In this document: positions 10,777 through 20,837 of the stretch, in pieces
Layout of the letters: each line of letters begins with the position of its first letter
Position numbering within the stretch: the stretch's first letter is position 1
DNA from: Diatrype stigma
Lineage: Eukaryota > Ascomycota > Sordariomycetes > Xylariales > Diatrypaceae
Assembly (NCBI GenBank): GCA_022225965.2
Contig: JAKJXP020000081.1
Location: 124,001-188,000, forward strand
Direction: 5' to 3'
Length of the DNA: 64,000 nucleotides
Notes under the pieces: generated by a model
The model's database searches: none
The model's input: the letters and a program-made list of their open reading frames with translations, nothing else
Told to the model about the DNA's origin: nothing
Position numbers and translations under genes: made by a program

Positions 10777-12103
10777 CTTTCCTTCCCCTGTATATATTTT
10801 TTTCTTCCCCCTTTCTTCTTCCCTCTCCCGTTCTTCCTTCCCGGTGCGTCGTCTGTCGTGCTTAGGTGGATGTGTTTGTTGGTTCGTGGCGGTGACGATG
10901 ACGGTGAACGGTTACAATCGATGGCAATTGCTGCCCGTTGAACACTAGATACGTAGAGGGTACACGCCTAGAGGGATGCGGCTGATGGATACCGCGCAAG
11001 ATGCAGACCGAGAAAATAGAAGCAACAACTTTGAAGCTGGGATTAGAATCGTGGAGGGGCAGTAGCTAGATACCTAGGTACCTATGTACCTATGACGCGG
11101 TTGGGGAACCTGGAACCTTGAGTGTGTCCTTCCAATGTGGCGGGGCTCGGAGTTCGGAGACGAGGGGTCCGTGCATAGTCCACACAGGAACCTGGAAGCA
11201 CCTGAAGCATCGCGGCAGCCTAGGCGGCCCAGGCGGCAGGCGACAAGCGGGACCTCTGCCAGGATTTCCCCAGATTAATTCGCTAGTAATTCCGTATTTC
11301 CGTCCCCTATTCCCAACCGGCCCCATCCATTCTCCAATTCCCATGTCACAAGGTTACGACACCAACACCGTTCAACAGCCTAACGAACGCCTCCGGAGAT
11401 AGATCTGGACCCGAAACCGTCGATTGCTCCAGCATTGGAAATGTAGCTAACCCGAGAGGTACAGCTTTCACTGATGTGACAGCTGCGTAGTGCAGATTTC
11501 CCGGCGGTCGTGTGTATCATAACGTCAATTCCCCCAACTACCCAGGTAACTTATACCAAGCTTGGTACGAGGACCCCGGACCCGGTGGACCAGCGCAGCC
11601 GCCAAAGCTCACCAACGCGAAACCAATGCGCGTTCCAAGCAATTCCAGGCTCAGTCTCGGGTGGTTTTAAAATGTCGTTTTCCAATTGCCGAATAACCTG
11701 CAACGGCTCTGAACGGATATTCCATGCGGGGCAAGGTGTGAAAGAAGGTGGGGTTTGGATCGAGGCTTTGCTGCTCGGGGAATTCTCCAGCTCTCCCTTA
11801 ATTACTGCGTATGCGTGGTACGTAGCTGGGTTGATGAAAGGATAAAGGGTCAATGATCTGCCGGCGGGCGGCGTTGGTCTACCGTATAAGCTCACGGACT
11901 CCTCCACCCTCCCGCGTGATATAAGCCTGTAGCTCATAAGTTTATATGTCATTCCTAGCTTTCTGTCTATCTATCCGTTTCAAGACCGTCTGCATCTTCA
12001 CGCCGCAGTTCCATCCGTTGTTGTACAAGTCTGAGCTTCACAACCCAGAACCAACCGCGATAGCCTAGATTGGACAGTAGTAAAGCAAGGAAGAGATATC
12101 AAT
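10777..12103. other. Divergent intergenic region, promoters for MDP-1-like (-) and dioxygenase (+)
   Basis: No supported gene. A palindromic stretch of TACCTAGGTACCTATGTACC type lies at about 11071-11092. A 133-codon minus-strand frame (11551-11952) overlaps a 111-codon plus-strand frame, and neither has a recognisable motif. Pyrimidine-rich DNA lies near the 5' end of the phosphatase gene. Confidence 0.45.
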
Positions 12104-13233
12104 ATGTCCGGCGAGGCACCTCGAAAGATTAACCTCAAGCGAATAGCGCACGCTACGTACAAATATGCCGACTTCGACAAGGCGCTCAAGTTCCTGAACG
12201 ACTTCGGCTTCATCCAGGAGAAGAAGGTATCCGACGGGAAGATATACTTCCGGGGCTATGGGACGGAGCCGTGGGTGGTCTGCGCGATCAAGGCGGACAA
12301 GGACGAGTTCGGGGGCGCCGGCTTCGTCGTCGAGTCCGAGGAGGATCTGCAGTACGCTTCCGAGACGCTCCCGAAGGCGTCCAAGGTCTACGAGCTCACC
12401 GATGCCCCCGGCGGCGGCAAGTGCGTGACCTTCCACGACCCGGTCGACGGCTACCCCTTCCACCTCGTGTACGGACAGCAAAGCTCCGCCATGCTGGACA
12501 TACCGCTGCCGCACGAGCCGACTAACTACCCCACGGAGAAGAAGAGGCCCGTCAACAAGTTCCAGCGATTCGAGAAGCGGCCGGCGCCCGTGCACAAGCT
12601 AGGCCACTTCGGCGTCTGCACGACCAATTTCGCGAAGGCGTTCGAGTTTTACGGGGAGCGGTTCAACTTCATAGCCAGCGATGTAGGCAACCCCATCTTA
12701 TTCGGTCCTTTCCCCTTGCAGCTCTCCTCTTTCTCTCTCTCTCTCCATTACTCCGTATAACTGTAGCTAACCCCTCATTAGATAATCCACGACGAGAACG
12801 GTGTCGACATCAGCGTGTTCTGGAGGCTGAACCGGGGCAAGGAGGAGGTCGATCACCACTGCTTCTTCTTCTACCAGGGGCCCGAGTACCACCCCCACCA
12901 CTCCTCGTACGAGACGCACGACTTCGACACCCAGGTCCTGGGCCACGACTGGCTGCGGGAGAGGGGGTACAAGAACTGCTGGGGTGTTGGGAGGCATGTG
13001 TTGGGGAGCCAAATCTTCGATTACTGGTACGTGTCTAGTAGTGCGGATGGGGAGGAAGGGAGCGCGTGGCTAACCAAGTATACTACGACAGGTTCGATCC
13101 GGCCGGCTTCATCATGGAGCACTATGTCGATGGAGATCTGGTTGACGACACCGAGCCACCCCATCACTCGCAGTCCGGGCCGGGCAGTCTCCACGTCTGG
13201 GGTCCAGATGTCCCGCATGACTTCTTGCAGTAA
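12104..13233 (+). CDS. Extradiol-dioxygenase-like vicinal-oxygen-chelate protein
   Basis: Three exons (12104-12682, 12782-13026, 13092-13233) give 321 residues. Two VOC/glyoxalase-fold halves are visible: residues ~10-130 and ~165-290. In the catalytic half the expected metal ligands are present: His in LGHFGVC (~168), His in HHSSYETHDFD (~232) and Glu in FIMEHY (~283). This is the 2-His-1-carboxylate set of type I extradiol ring-cleavage enzymes, which split catechol-type rings with Fe(II) and O2. Fungal relatives are often labelled as trihydroxytoluene or dihydroxybiphenyl dioxygenases. The real substrate is unknown. No signal peptide, so it is cytosolic. No other aromatic-catabolism gene lies next to it. 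Confidence 0.87.
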
Positions 13234-14152
13234 TTATTTAGCAGTGCGTGCCTGGTATTGGAGTTATAGGGCGAATATGTTGGTGTTATGATGGGTTTTA
13301 CTCCGTTTGTTGTCATCTTATGTCTATATTTGCTTCTCACGAATATATGTACTGCTCTCACAATCAACCATTTTCGTAAATTAGGCGAAGTGTTCGCGAT
13401 CGCAGCCTGGCTGTAGCCGTAGCAGAGCTCATGTCGTTCATGTCTGGGCTGCCGCGACCCAGAATATCAGATCCCGTTGTGGAAAGGGGGCGATGCTTCG
13501 ATGCTTGGCGGGCCTGTTGAAACGCAAGAATGTCTAGGGGCAAAATGAGTCTATGCTGATCAGCTTCATAAGCTACCCTACCTCCTCGGTACTGGGGACC
13601 AAACCATTCTTATATAGACAAAAACACTTTATCCAAGACCAGTCCATGGTCCATTTTTACCCCGTATCGCCATGAAGAATACCCCCTAAATTAAATACGG
13701 ATGTTAAATCTGAAAACATATAATTGTAAACCCTGTCACTGCCGTGGCATATTTGATATATTTATGGGTCGGCCCCTCTCCGTATATAGGAACAAAGCCT
13801 AGTGACTAGAGGTACGAGCCATCCAAGCATTCATCCTGTCCAACTTCATCTTTAATCCTTCCTTTGTATATACGAATATTTCCGGTAGCATCGTGCTTGC
13901 AAGAGGCTCCTTGGTGTCAATCTCTTCGTTTCTCCCATGTGGATCGTCTTCCGCCTCAAATCGGAGCATCGCCTCCTTTTCTCGGGACACACTTTCGAAT
14001 ACCCTGGAATCCGAATAATCACATATATCTTCTGTTTATTACAGAAAGGCTATTGATTAGTTATCAGCTCAACATGTATTATTGGGATTATGACAGAAAT
14101 GGGTTTTGCAATTTAGCATCAAATTAGCTCAAGCAACACTTGTAAGCCATAG
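13234..14152. other. Convergent spacer with a possible orphan exon
   Basis: AT-rich DNA between the dioxygenase (+) and the repeat-tailed gene (-). The minus-strand frame ending at 13799 (13799 to about 14005) reads as a charged, protein-like sequence: FEAEDDPHGRNEE and then an amphipathic KMKLDRMNAWMART. A CCAG acceptor stands just upstream. It could be the last exon of a broken or unrecognised gene. I cannot find its partner exons, so I do not list it as a CDS. Confidence 0.35.
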
Positions 14153-14183
14153 CCCCCAGAGCTTCTGCTGCCCCCAGAGCTTC

Positions 14184-14188
<5 letters not shown>
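14153..14188. repeat. 18-bp direct duplication at the edge of the CTG array
   Basis: The unit CCCCCAGAGCTTCTGCTG occurs twice head to tail and runs straight into the CTG array. Confidence 0.9.
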
Positions 14189-14218
<30 letters not shown>

Positions 14219-14335
14219 CTGCTGCTGCTACTGCTGCTGCTACTGCTGCTGCTGCTGCTGCTGCTACCGCTGCTGCTACTACTGCTGCTGCTACTGCTGT
14301 TCCTACTGCTGTTGCTGTTGCCTCTGCTACTGCTG

Positions 14336-14420
<85 letters not shown>
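14180..14420. repeat. Long CTG/CAG trinucleotide array with periodic CTA interruptions
   Basis: About 240 bp of triplets. The right part (about 14341-14416) is a pure CTG run of roughly 26 units. The left part carries regularly spaced CTA, and a few CTC, CCT, TTG and CCG, variants. Several stretches repeat a 12-bp CTGCTGCTGCTA pattern. The right part codes the poly-Gln tail of the minus-strand gene. Confidence 0.95.
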
Positions 14421-15061
14421 TCCTCCCCCTCTTCTTCGTCTTCTTCTTCGTCATCATCGTCGTCTTCGTCATCATCGTCGTCTTCGTCTTCATCGTCGTC
14501 TTCGTCTTCATCGTCGTCTTCGTCTTCATCGTCGTCTTCGTCTTCATCGTCGTCTTCGTCTTCCTCCTTCATCTCCTCCTCCACCATCTCGTGGATCAAC
14601 CGAGTTGTCTCGGCATTGTACTCCTGGAAGGACGCCAGGAGAACGTCATAAAACTTGTTCCCCGGCCCCCTTCTTCGCTCCAAATCCGCCGCACGGCGGC
14701 CAGCCTCCCCAAAGTTCCAGAGAGCAAGGGCTTTCTCGTTGCTCAAGCCCTCGGCTTTGAGTTGTACCGGAATATCCGTATAAGCTTTCAGCATGGCGCC
14801 CACGCTGGGGTCTTTGCTTGAGCAGTCGGGGCAAGCTCTTCCACTGTTGTCGTGGATGCACTTCCAAGTTTTGGGAGAGCAGTCCGGCTCGGCGGAGGAG
14901 ATTTCGGTACACCGCTGGGGCGGCAGCGGCGTACCATCCGGGTCAGGATGGCAACAAAGGCTGTAGCCTTTGTATCTGTATTTGTATAGGTCAGCCAAGT
15001 TCCTTTTGAAGAGATAGGCCTATAGGCAGCGAGAGTTGCTTCCCTACCTGTTCCAGCACAT
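14327..15061 (-). CDS. Small Cys-rich fungal protein with acidic and poly-Gln tails
   Basis: Exon 1 is tiny (15061-15048, MCWNR with the last codon split). It joins exon 2 (about 14975-14327) across a ~72-nt intron with GTAGGG and ACAG ends, giving 220 residues. The start MCW.RYKGYSLC resembles a family of short fungal proteins that begin MC and carry several cysteines. Cys occur in SLCCHP, RCTE, PDCS, WKCI and ACPDCSS. Residues ~75-145 look helical. From ~150 the protein is almost only Asp/Glu, coded by TCG/TCT-type repeats, and it ends in about 27 Gln. The stop is a TAG inside the CAG array. Function is unknown. The tails suggest a nuclear or disordered protein, but that is inference. Confidence 0.6.
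14421..14575. repeat. TCGTCT/TCATCG repeat block coding the Asp/Glu tract
   Basis: Includes a tandem 18-bp unit of type TCGTCTTCGTCTTCATCG, about 4 copies, directly next to the CTG array. On the coding strand it gives GAC/GAT/GAA/GAG codons. Confidence 0.9.
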
Positions 15062-16571
15062 CGTGCTACTTCTACTTGAAAATCTAGGCGAACGGGTATT
15101 GTATCGATGGGGGGGAGGCGGTGGTTGTGGCTGCGGCTGTGGTAACAGTTCTCTCTCTATAGTTGACGAAAAAACAGTAACTCTGGGAGTATGTTCGAGG
15201 TTGCGTTCTTCTACGTTCACTGGTTGTGTACGTATATTCTAGTCACTGTACAAGTTGGATCGTAAGTGGCCGCAGCTTGCCATCGAGACGTGTCATAGTT
15301 CTCGGCGTAGGAACTAGATAATAATAAGAAACACTCATGCCGCATACGACACAGGTACCCGCATATAAATACAGCTTGGATTTGTTTAAGTTGCTGGTCT
15401 TCTGATCTTGTTCGACCAGGGCCCTTTCCATTCTCTCACATCTGGCTTTTGAATATGGGCTATTTTCCTCTATACTATGTATGTTGTCTCGAACATGTAC
15501 CCCTTGTATTTCCTATAATCCTCACTGGATAGCCACCAATAAGCGCTACTTTCATGCAAACCTTTCTATATGGTCTGCTTGAACTCAACTGCCCCCTGAC
15601 GTCCTTGTCTAGCACCAGCACTGTTTGAAAGATATCAACCGAAAGACTATGTTCCAGACCAAACCCCAATAAAAAGCCGTGCAGATACGAAGTTATATTC
15701 CTTGTATATAGCTATTGTACATAAGGATCCCTCTATTGTTATTCTATGTTAACACAAACTCTATCGAGCCATCCATGAGACGTAGCCAAAGATCATCATC
15801 TACTGTCACTTAGATATCACTGGTAAATTACCAAAAAGATGTAGGTCATTGGATATTGGTTCCATTATATGATGTGTGCTTGACCTTTAGTTATGTTTCC
15901 TTCACCTACACGATCCGTCGACATGCATGATGAGTGAAGCAAAGTTAGCTCGACGTTCTCCATGCACTCACCTCCCAGGGATATACTGTTTCCTAGCCAT
16001 TTTTACTTGAATCATCCATAGAGACTGGGCACATAAAACTGGAGTGAGTCATGGCTATATACATGTGCAACGGCATTTTCGATGAATTACTTATGAGAGG
16101 TTGTGATATTTATGCTGTATATTTGGATAATCAGCTATTCGTTTAGCTGCATATAGTAGCACCCGGAGCAGAGTACTTAACACCAGGTGTCCCCCTGTCA
16201 AGAGAATCCCCAACTTAACAACCTAGTACTTGGTACATATCATACGGAACCTAGTATTCTCTCCAACTATTTAGTCATGTTCTTATGTTTGGAATAAATG
16301 GTTAGAAAAGCGGAAATATAGGTAGTTCTAGCATATATTGACAGGGGTATTACATTAGCAGATAGCTGACCCCCTATTCTTCTTACATGCATACCTGCTA
16401 AACGAGGTCTCCCTAGCTTGAATCCGTGCACTGAAGTTTTTAGTTGACCGACATTTGAGCTTTTCAACTTCAAAGTTGGAAATTTCATGAATTGTCCTTC
16501 ATTAATATTTTCTTTGTGGGTTGAATTACTCTATATCTTACATCCCATCTTAAAACTTTCACTTATCCACC
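15062..16571. other. AT-rich divergent intergenic region
   Basis: Lies between the poly-Gln gene (-) and the RNase H-like gene (+). All open frames are short and unconvincing. I see no repeat or RNA gene. Confidence 0.5.
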
Positions 16572-17892
16572 ATGTCCCGCCGTTGGGATACCCATGACTT
16601 CGATGACCCTGATGAGAATGTCGTCACCCGATTCCGTCACTTAGGGGGAGATTATGGTCCTTACGATCCCGCTCATTGGGATTTTGACGACGACGACGAT
16701 GACGATTTTTCGGGTTGGGACTCCGATGCCAGCTTCTCGCACATCCCCCAGCAAGTTTATGACAAATTTGAGAAAGGTATAGCTCTGCTGCCTCGCCTCC
16801 GGGAATCCTTACATGGCAATGTGTCAATATAGAAGTCAGTCCGTGTAATTCGCCCATACTGATCATGTACCAGAACAAGCAAACTATCCTCGGAACCCCA
16901 AGGATGAAGTCAAGCGGACTCCAGCAGGACCCATCATCCTTCTCCATGACGTAGATTACTTCCTACCACAGTGGGACGAACAAATCCTGGGTCCCGAATG
17001 GAGGCAGAATCGGGGCAGTTGGGACTACGAGAACCCTCCAAGGCCTCTTCTGCCCAATGATCCCAAGTTGAAAGATGCCTTCAAGTACTGCGAGGAATGT
17101 CAGTTGACATGGTTAGTTGGATACGACAAGTTGGAGGGCCATCGCCATCCACGTCACTTTGCTTGGCAAGCGAAAGCGGAGCACATTGACATCCACCGAT
17201 GGGGATTGGAACTAGAGGCGTCTATTGTCGTCCATGTTCGTGGCGATGTACTTCCGAAAGGGCAGCCTTCGACCAATCCTGTTGGAAATTCCGCGAGTTT
17301 CGGCGTGTTTTTTGGGAAGGATTCCAAGTACAACTGGGCCGGGCCTCAAGGAATAAACTCTACCTCGTTGGATAAGGAAGGTGCAGATATCGGTGCTATA
17401 GAAAACGCACTCGTGAAAATCAGATATCACGTTGTTGAGGACCGAAAAGCGATCCTAAGAGATTTCGAGAAAAGTAAGGGCGATGATACCAACTCTGGAG
17501 AGACGGGTCAAGGTAATGCTAGCCGAAAGAAGCTACGCGAAGGTGGAGGGGGCGATGATGGGGACTGGGAAGATTCCAGCGATGAAGACGGTGATGATGA
17601 CGACGATGTTGACCTATCATTCCGTGTAATCATCGTCTCCGATAACAAGGAAGTTGTTGACAACATCTGCAACCTGGAAGAGAAGCAACCCACCAAACAC
17701 AGAAAAGCGTATGACAGACTTGACGACATGTTGGATGAATTGCAAGAAGTTGATGTTATGGTCAAGTGGTACTACGTACCGGAGGAGTTCAATAAAGAAG
17801 CGGCAGAGCTAGCGAACGAAGGTCTTCAGGGGCGCTTCCGAGGTTACGAGGAAGAATACAAACCGCCACCCAAAGGCAAGAGACGGATATAG
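16572..17892 (+). CDS. RNase H-fold protein, probably catalytically altered
   Basis: Two exons (16572-16776, 16874-17892) give 407 residues. An acidic N-terminus (Asp run at ~39-46) leads into a spacer with PAGPIILLHDVDYFLPQWD. From ~185 there is an RNase H-like chain: ASIVVHVRGD (strand 1), NSASFGVFFGKDSKYNWAGP, GADIGAIENAL (~240), then after an acidic low-complexity insert (~268-318) FRVIIVSDNKEVVDNI (~320) and WYYVPEEFNKEAAELANEGL (~370). Aligned by eye to type 1 RNase H, only the Asp of SDN stays. The first Asp of the TDG motif is Arg, the Glu of the AEL motif is Asp and the last Asp is Glu. RNase H enzymes cut RNA in RNA-DNA hybrids. This one may bind without cutting (inference). No signal peptide. 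The basic C-terminal tail KGKRRI could aid nuclear entry. Confidence 0.72.
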
Positions 17893-18387
17893 GCAAATAT
17901 GTCATAGTCATCATTGGGCAACTACGTTCCAATTTCAGAGGGGCGAACTTAGGTTAAAGTAACATAGAAGAATAGGAGTGATAACTGCCTTTAGCCAGAA
18001 TAGAATGTGTTTGTTGACAACTGCTTTGGCGACACATTCCGTCGCCTCTTTGGCCCATCGCCCAAGACAGCACCGTTGAAGTCACCTTCTGGTAACTTAT
18101 GACGCTTTAAACCATCATCTACACGATCCTGAGGACATCCTCATCAACAATACCTATCTCGCTATATAACTATGCATTAGTTGAGTCCGGTGGGTTCATA
18201 CGTTCTAGATCTGCGGTCTAACCCTCTTCGTACCAAATGTCCATTTCTGCGAGTTCGGTAATACCCACGAGGTGACCAGACCCTTACCATCCTTACAAAA
18301 ACATATTTGATAAGTCGACCCAATATACACATATATGCCTTAGCTGTAATCGTACAAAGCGCAAATCGCTTCATATTACCGCTTATA
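17893..18387. other. Convergent spacer
   Basis: Between the ends of the RNase H-like (+) and carboxypeptidase-like (-) genes. No gene or repeat seen. Confidence 0.5.
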
Positions 18388-20134
18388 TCATGTTGAACTT
18401 AACCCATCGGAGCCCATGAATTGCTTGAACACCTGCAAGGCCACATCCGGGTCTGGGGGGATCTCTATCAGCCGGTCCCTCGCACATCAGAGTTTTCTTG
18501 TGGGATACTTACGGTACCATGTCATCTGATGCCCGGCCTCGTACACACGCATAAGGGTCAGGTTGTCCTGGGTCTTAAAGCCGGCCTTCTCCTCGCCGCC
18601 CACTGTGTACGGTTCCAGATCCTGTCCGGCGAAGGCCTCCCGCCCCGGCCAGTCGATCGCATGCGCCACCTGGGACGTCCCGTGCCAGTTGCACGCGAAG
18701 TCCGCATCGCCGGTCCAGATGAGGGTCTTCACGCCGGCGCTCACCACAGCCGACAGCTCGCCCAGGAACGAACGCGCGTCTGTAAGTCCGCCACCCCGCC
18801 TCGCCCGTCGTTAGCAAGATGTCTAATCCATATCACCTAGAAAGTTCCGAAAGTAGAGACGAGACGGGAGAAGAGAGAGAGAAGAAAAAAAAAGGGGGGA
18901 GGGAACAGATCGATCGTAAGGGGTAAACGAATAAGCCATACCATCTCCCGAGTCGGCAAACCCCCGCGGCCAAGCGCACTCGACGTAGGGGGTCCCGGCG
19001 CCGATAGCGCGGCGCACGTCCTCGCGCTGCAGGTAGGCGGCGGCCGAGGGCACGCTCTGAGCGCCGGGGCGCACGTCGAAGGTCTTGGCACCGGCGGGGA
19101 AGCCGGACACGATGCCGATATCGATGCTATTTCCGGCCATCCAGGCGTCGTGGCAAGCCGCGTCCGCGCCCGTGGCGGCGCACTCGGCGAACAGCGTCCC
19201 GGGGCCCCCCTCCTCGGCTTCCCAGGCGCGCACCAGGTCCGCGTGCAGCGTGCCGTTGATCAGCGGCCGGTACTCGTTCTCGCGCGCAAAGTCGATGTTC
19301 GACCGCTCCTGGATCGCCGCGTCCACCCACGCGTTGTCCAGGCCCAGGGCCGCCACCCTGATCTCGTGCCGCCGCGCCGTGCGATCCGTGCCATCGCCAG
19401 CGGCGAGATCTCCGTTCTTTTCGAGGATGAACCGCGCGAACTCGGGGCCGTAGTGCCCGCCGTACGACGACGTGAAGATGCCGACGGCTCGGCCCTGGTA
19501 CGCGGGGAAGCGGTCGTAGAAGGCCTGCAGGAAGTCGTACACCGCGACGGCGGCCTCCTTGGTGGACCGGGGCTCGGTGCCGTTGCCGTATGAGAAGCCC
19601 GTGGGGATCGGCTGATCGACATACAGCATGTTGGCGTATGTATTGAAGCTGTATGGGTTGAGGGATGGCTCGCTCTGGTTGCTGCTGTCGAAACGGCACG
19701 GCCCGTTGTTGATGAACGTGCCCATCATGGAGGAGCAGCCCGGCCCGCCACCGAAGTACAGCACGAGCGGTGCCTGATCTGGGTTCTCACGCGCTTCGAA
19801 GAGCCTATTGGGGTAAGTTCTCTCTTCTTCTTCTTTTCTCTTTTCGAGAAAAAGGGGGGACTCTCAGCTCAGCTGTTGGAAAGGCTTACCAAAACCACAT
19901 GTTATCGGAAGGGCTCATAGAGACATATCCGGAATAGTGATTCACAGCCGGGGTCGTCTCGCATATACCGGAGTTGTTGACAAACGACATTCTCACCCCG
20001 GAGACCGGGTCTTCAGAGATATTATGCAGGATCCCGTCGCGATCCTCAACGTAGGAACGTCGGTTAGGTATCGCCGCGGACGGAGATGCTAAGGGCAGCA
20101 GGGCCGAGAGTCTCAGAATGGTATTGGGATGCAT
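18388..20134 (-). CDS. Secreted S10 serine carboxypeptidase homologue, atypical substrate site
   Basis: Four exons (20134-19890, 19804-18942, 18779-18513, 18452-18388) give 479 residues. Each junction has GT/AG ends. A signal peptide covers about the first 20 residues. The S10 landmarks are GGGPGCSSMMG (~106), VDQPIPTGFSYG, TSSYGGHYGPEFA with the nucleophile Ser (~187), LIWTGDADFACNW with the Asp, and AGHQMTWYHPD with the His. So the catalytic triad is intact. The residues that hold the C-terminal carboxylate in carboxypeptidase Y (Asn of NGGPG, Glu of FFELGP, Glu of GESYAG) are Gly, Asn and Ser here. It may therefore be a peptidase of other specificity or an acyltransferase-like relative (inference). 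It is exported or vacuolar. The intron at 18780-18941 is long (162 nt). Confidence 0.88.
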
Positions 20135-20837
20135 CGTTGCCTCTTATCCAAAACCGAATTACTGGATAGCCAGTTGTACCTAGATAGACATCGAGCTTCC
20201 GGTGTCCTTCCATCGTAACTTTAATAAATACGTGATTTTGTTCTTCCAAGTCGAGTTGCTCCGCCACTTTGAAAGGGTGCCCCTTGTGCTGTAATCTTAC
20301 CAACTGATCCTTGTCGGGGGACGCTGCGTACTTTTTATTTACGGCTCGTGCCGAATACAGGCAGCAGAATTAAATCCATGCAAGAGCTCATCGTATCGAT
20401 GAACCGGTTGCTTAACACATGCATCCCGAACAAGGCAATGATATAGCAATTACCCTTATTTGCGTAGCTCTTTCGTTCCCGATGAAGGTATGATTTTCAA
20501 TGTGGACATAAGTCCGGTGTAACGACCTTTTCTGATGGGTTAAACCCCTCCCTCCTTTTCTTTCGTGGGCTGTCTCTAGCCACCCTGCACCACGATCACC
20601 CCCATGCACAAAGTTAATGAGACCAAGGACCCCCATATATATCCCCGCTTAACAAGTAGACGGACAAGAAATTATGTAGATACAAGAGTGAAACAAATGG
20701 CCGAGCAGGTACACATAGGAACAGAAAGAAAGAAAGCAAAGCCGAATCCACTTCTATTTCCTCTCTTCGCAACGCCTCGCAAACCCTTCTTCTTCCCCTT
20801 TCCCTAACACCTATCCCTATCAGTCCAGTCAGCGGGC
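20135..20837. other. Intergenic, no gene seen
   Basis: Promoter side of the S10 gene and 3' side of the DUF4360 gene, both on the minus strand. No repeat or convincing open frame. Confidence 0.5.

Noticed and set aside
11551..11952. 133-codon minus-strand frame in the divergent spacer
   Set aside because: Overlaps an open frame on the other strand, matches no family I know and lies where two promoters are expected.
14106..14821. Poly-Cys, poly-Leu and poly-Ser frames over the CTG array
   Set aside because: Any frame through a CTG array stays open. Only the minus-strand frame joins a non-repeat Cys-rich protein with a good splice.
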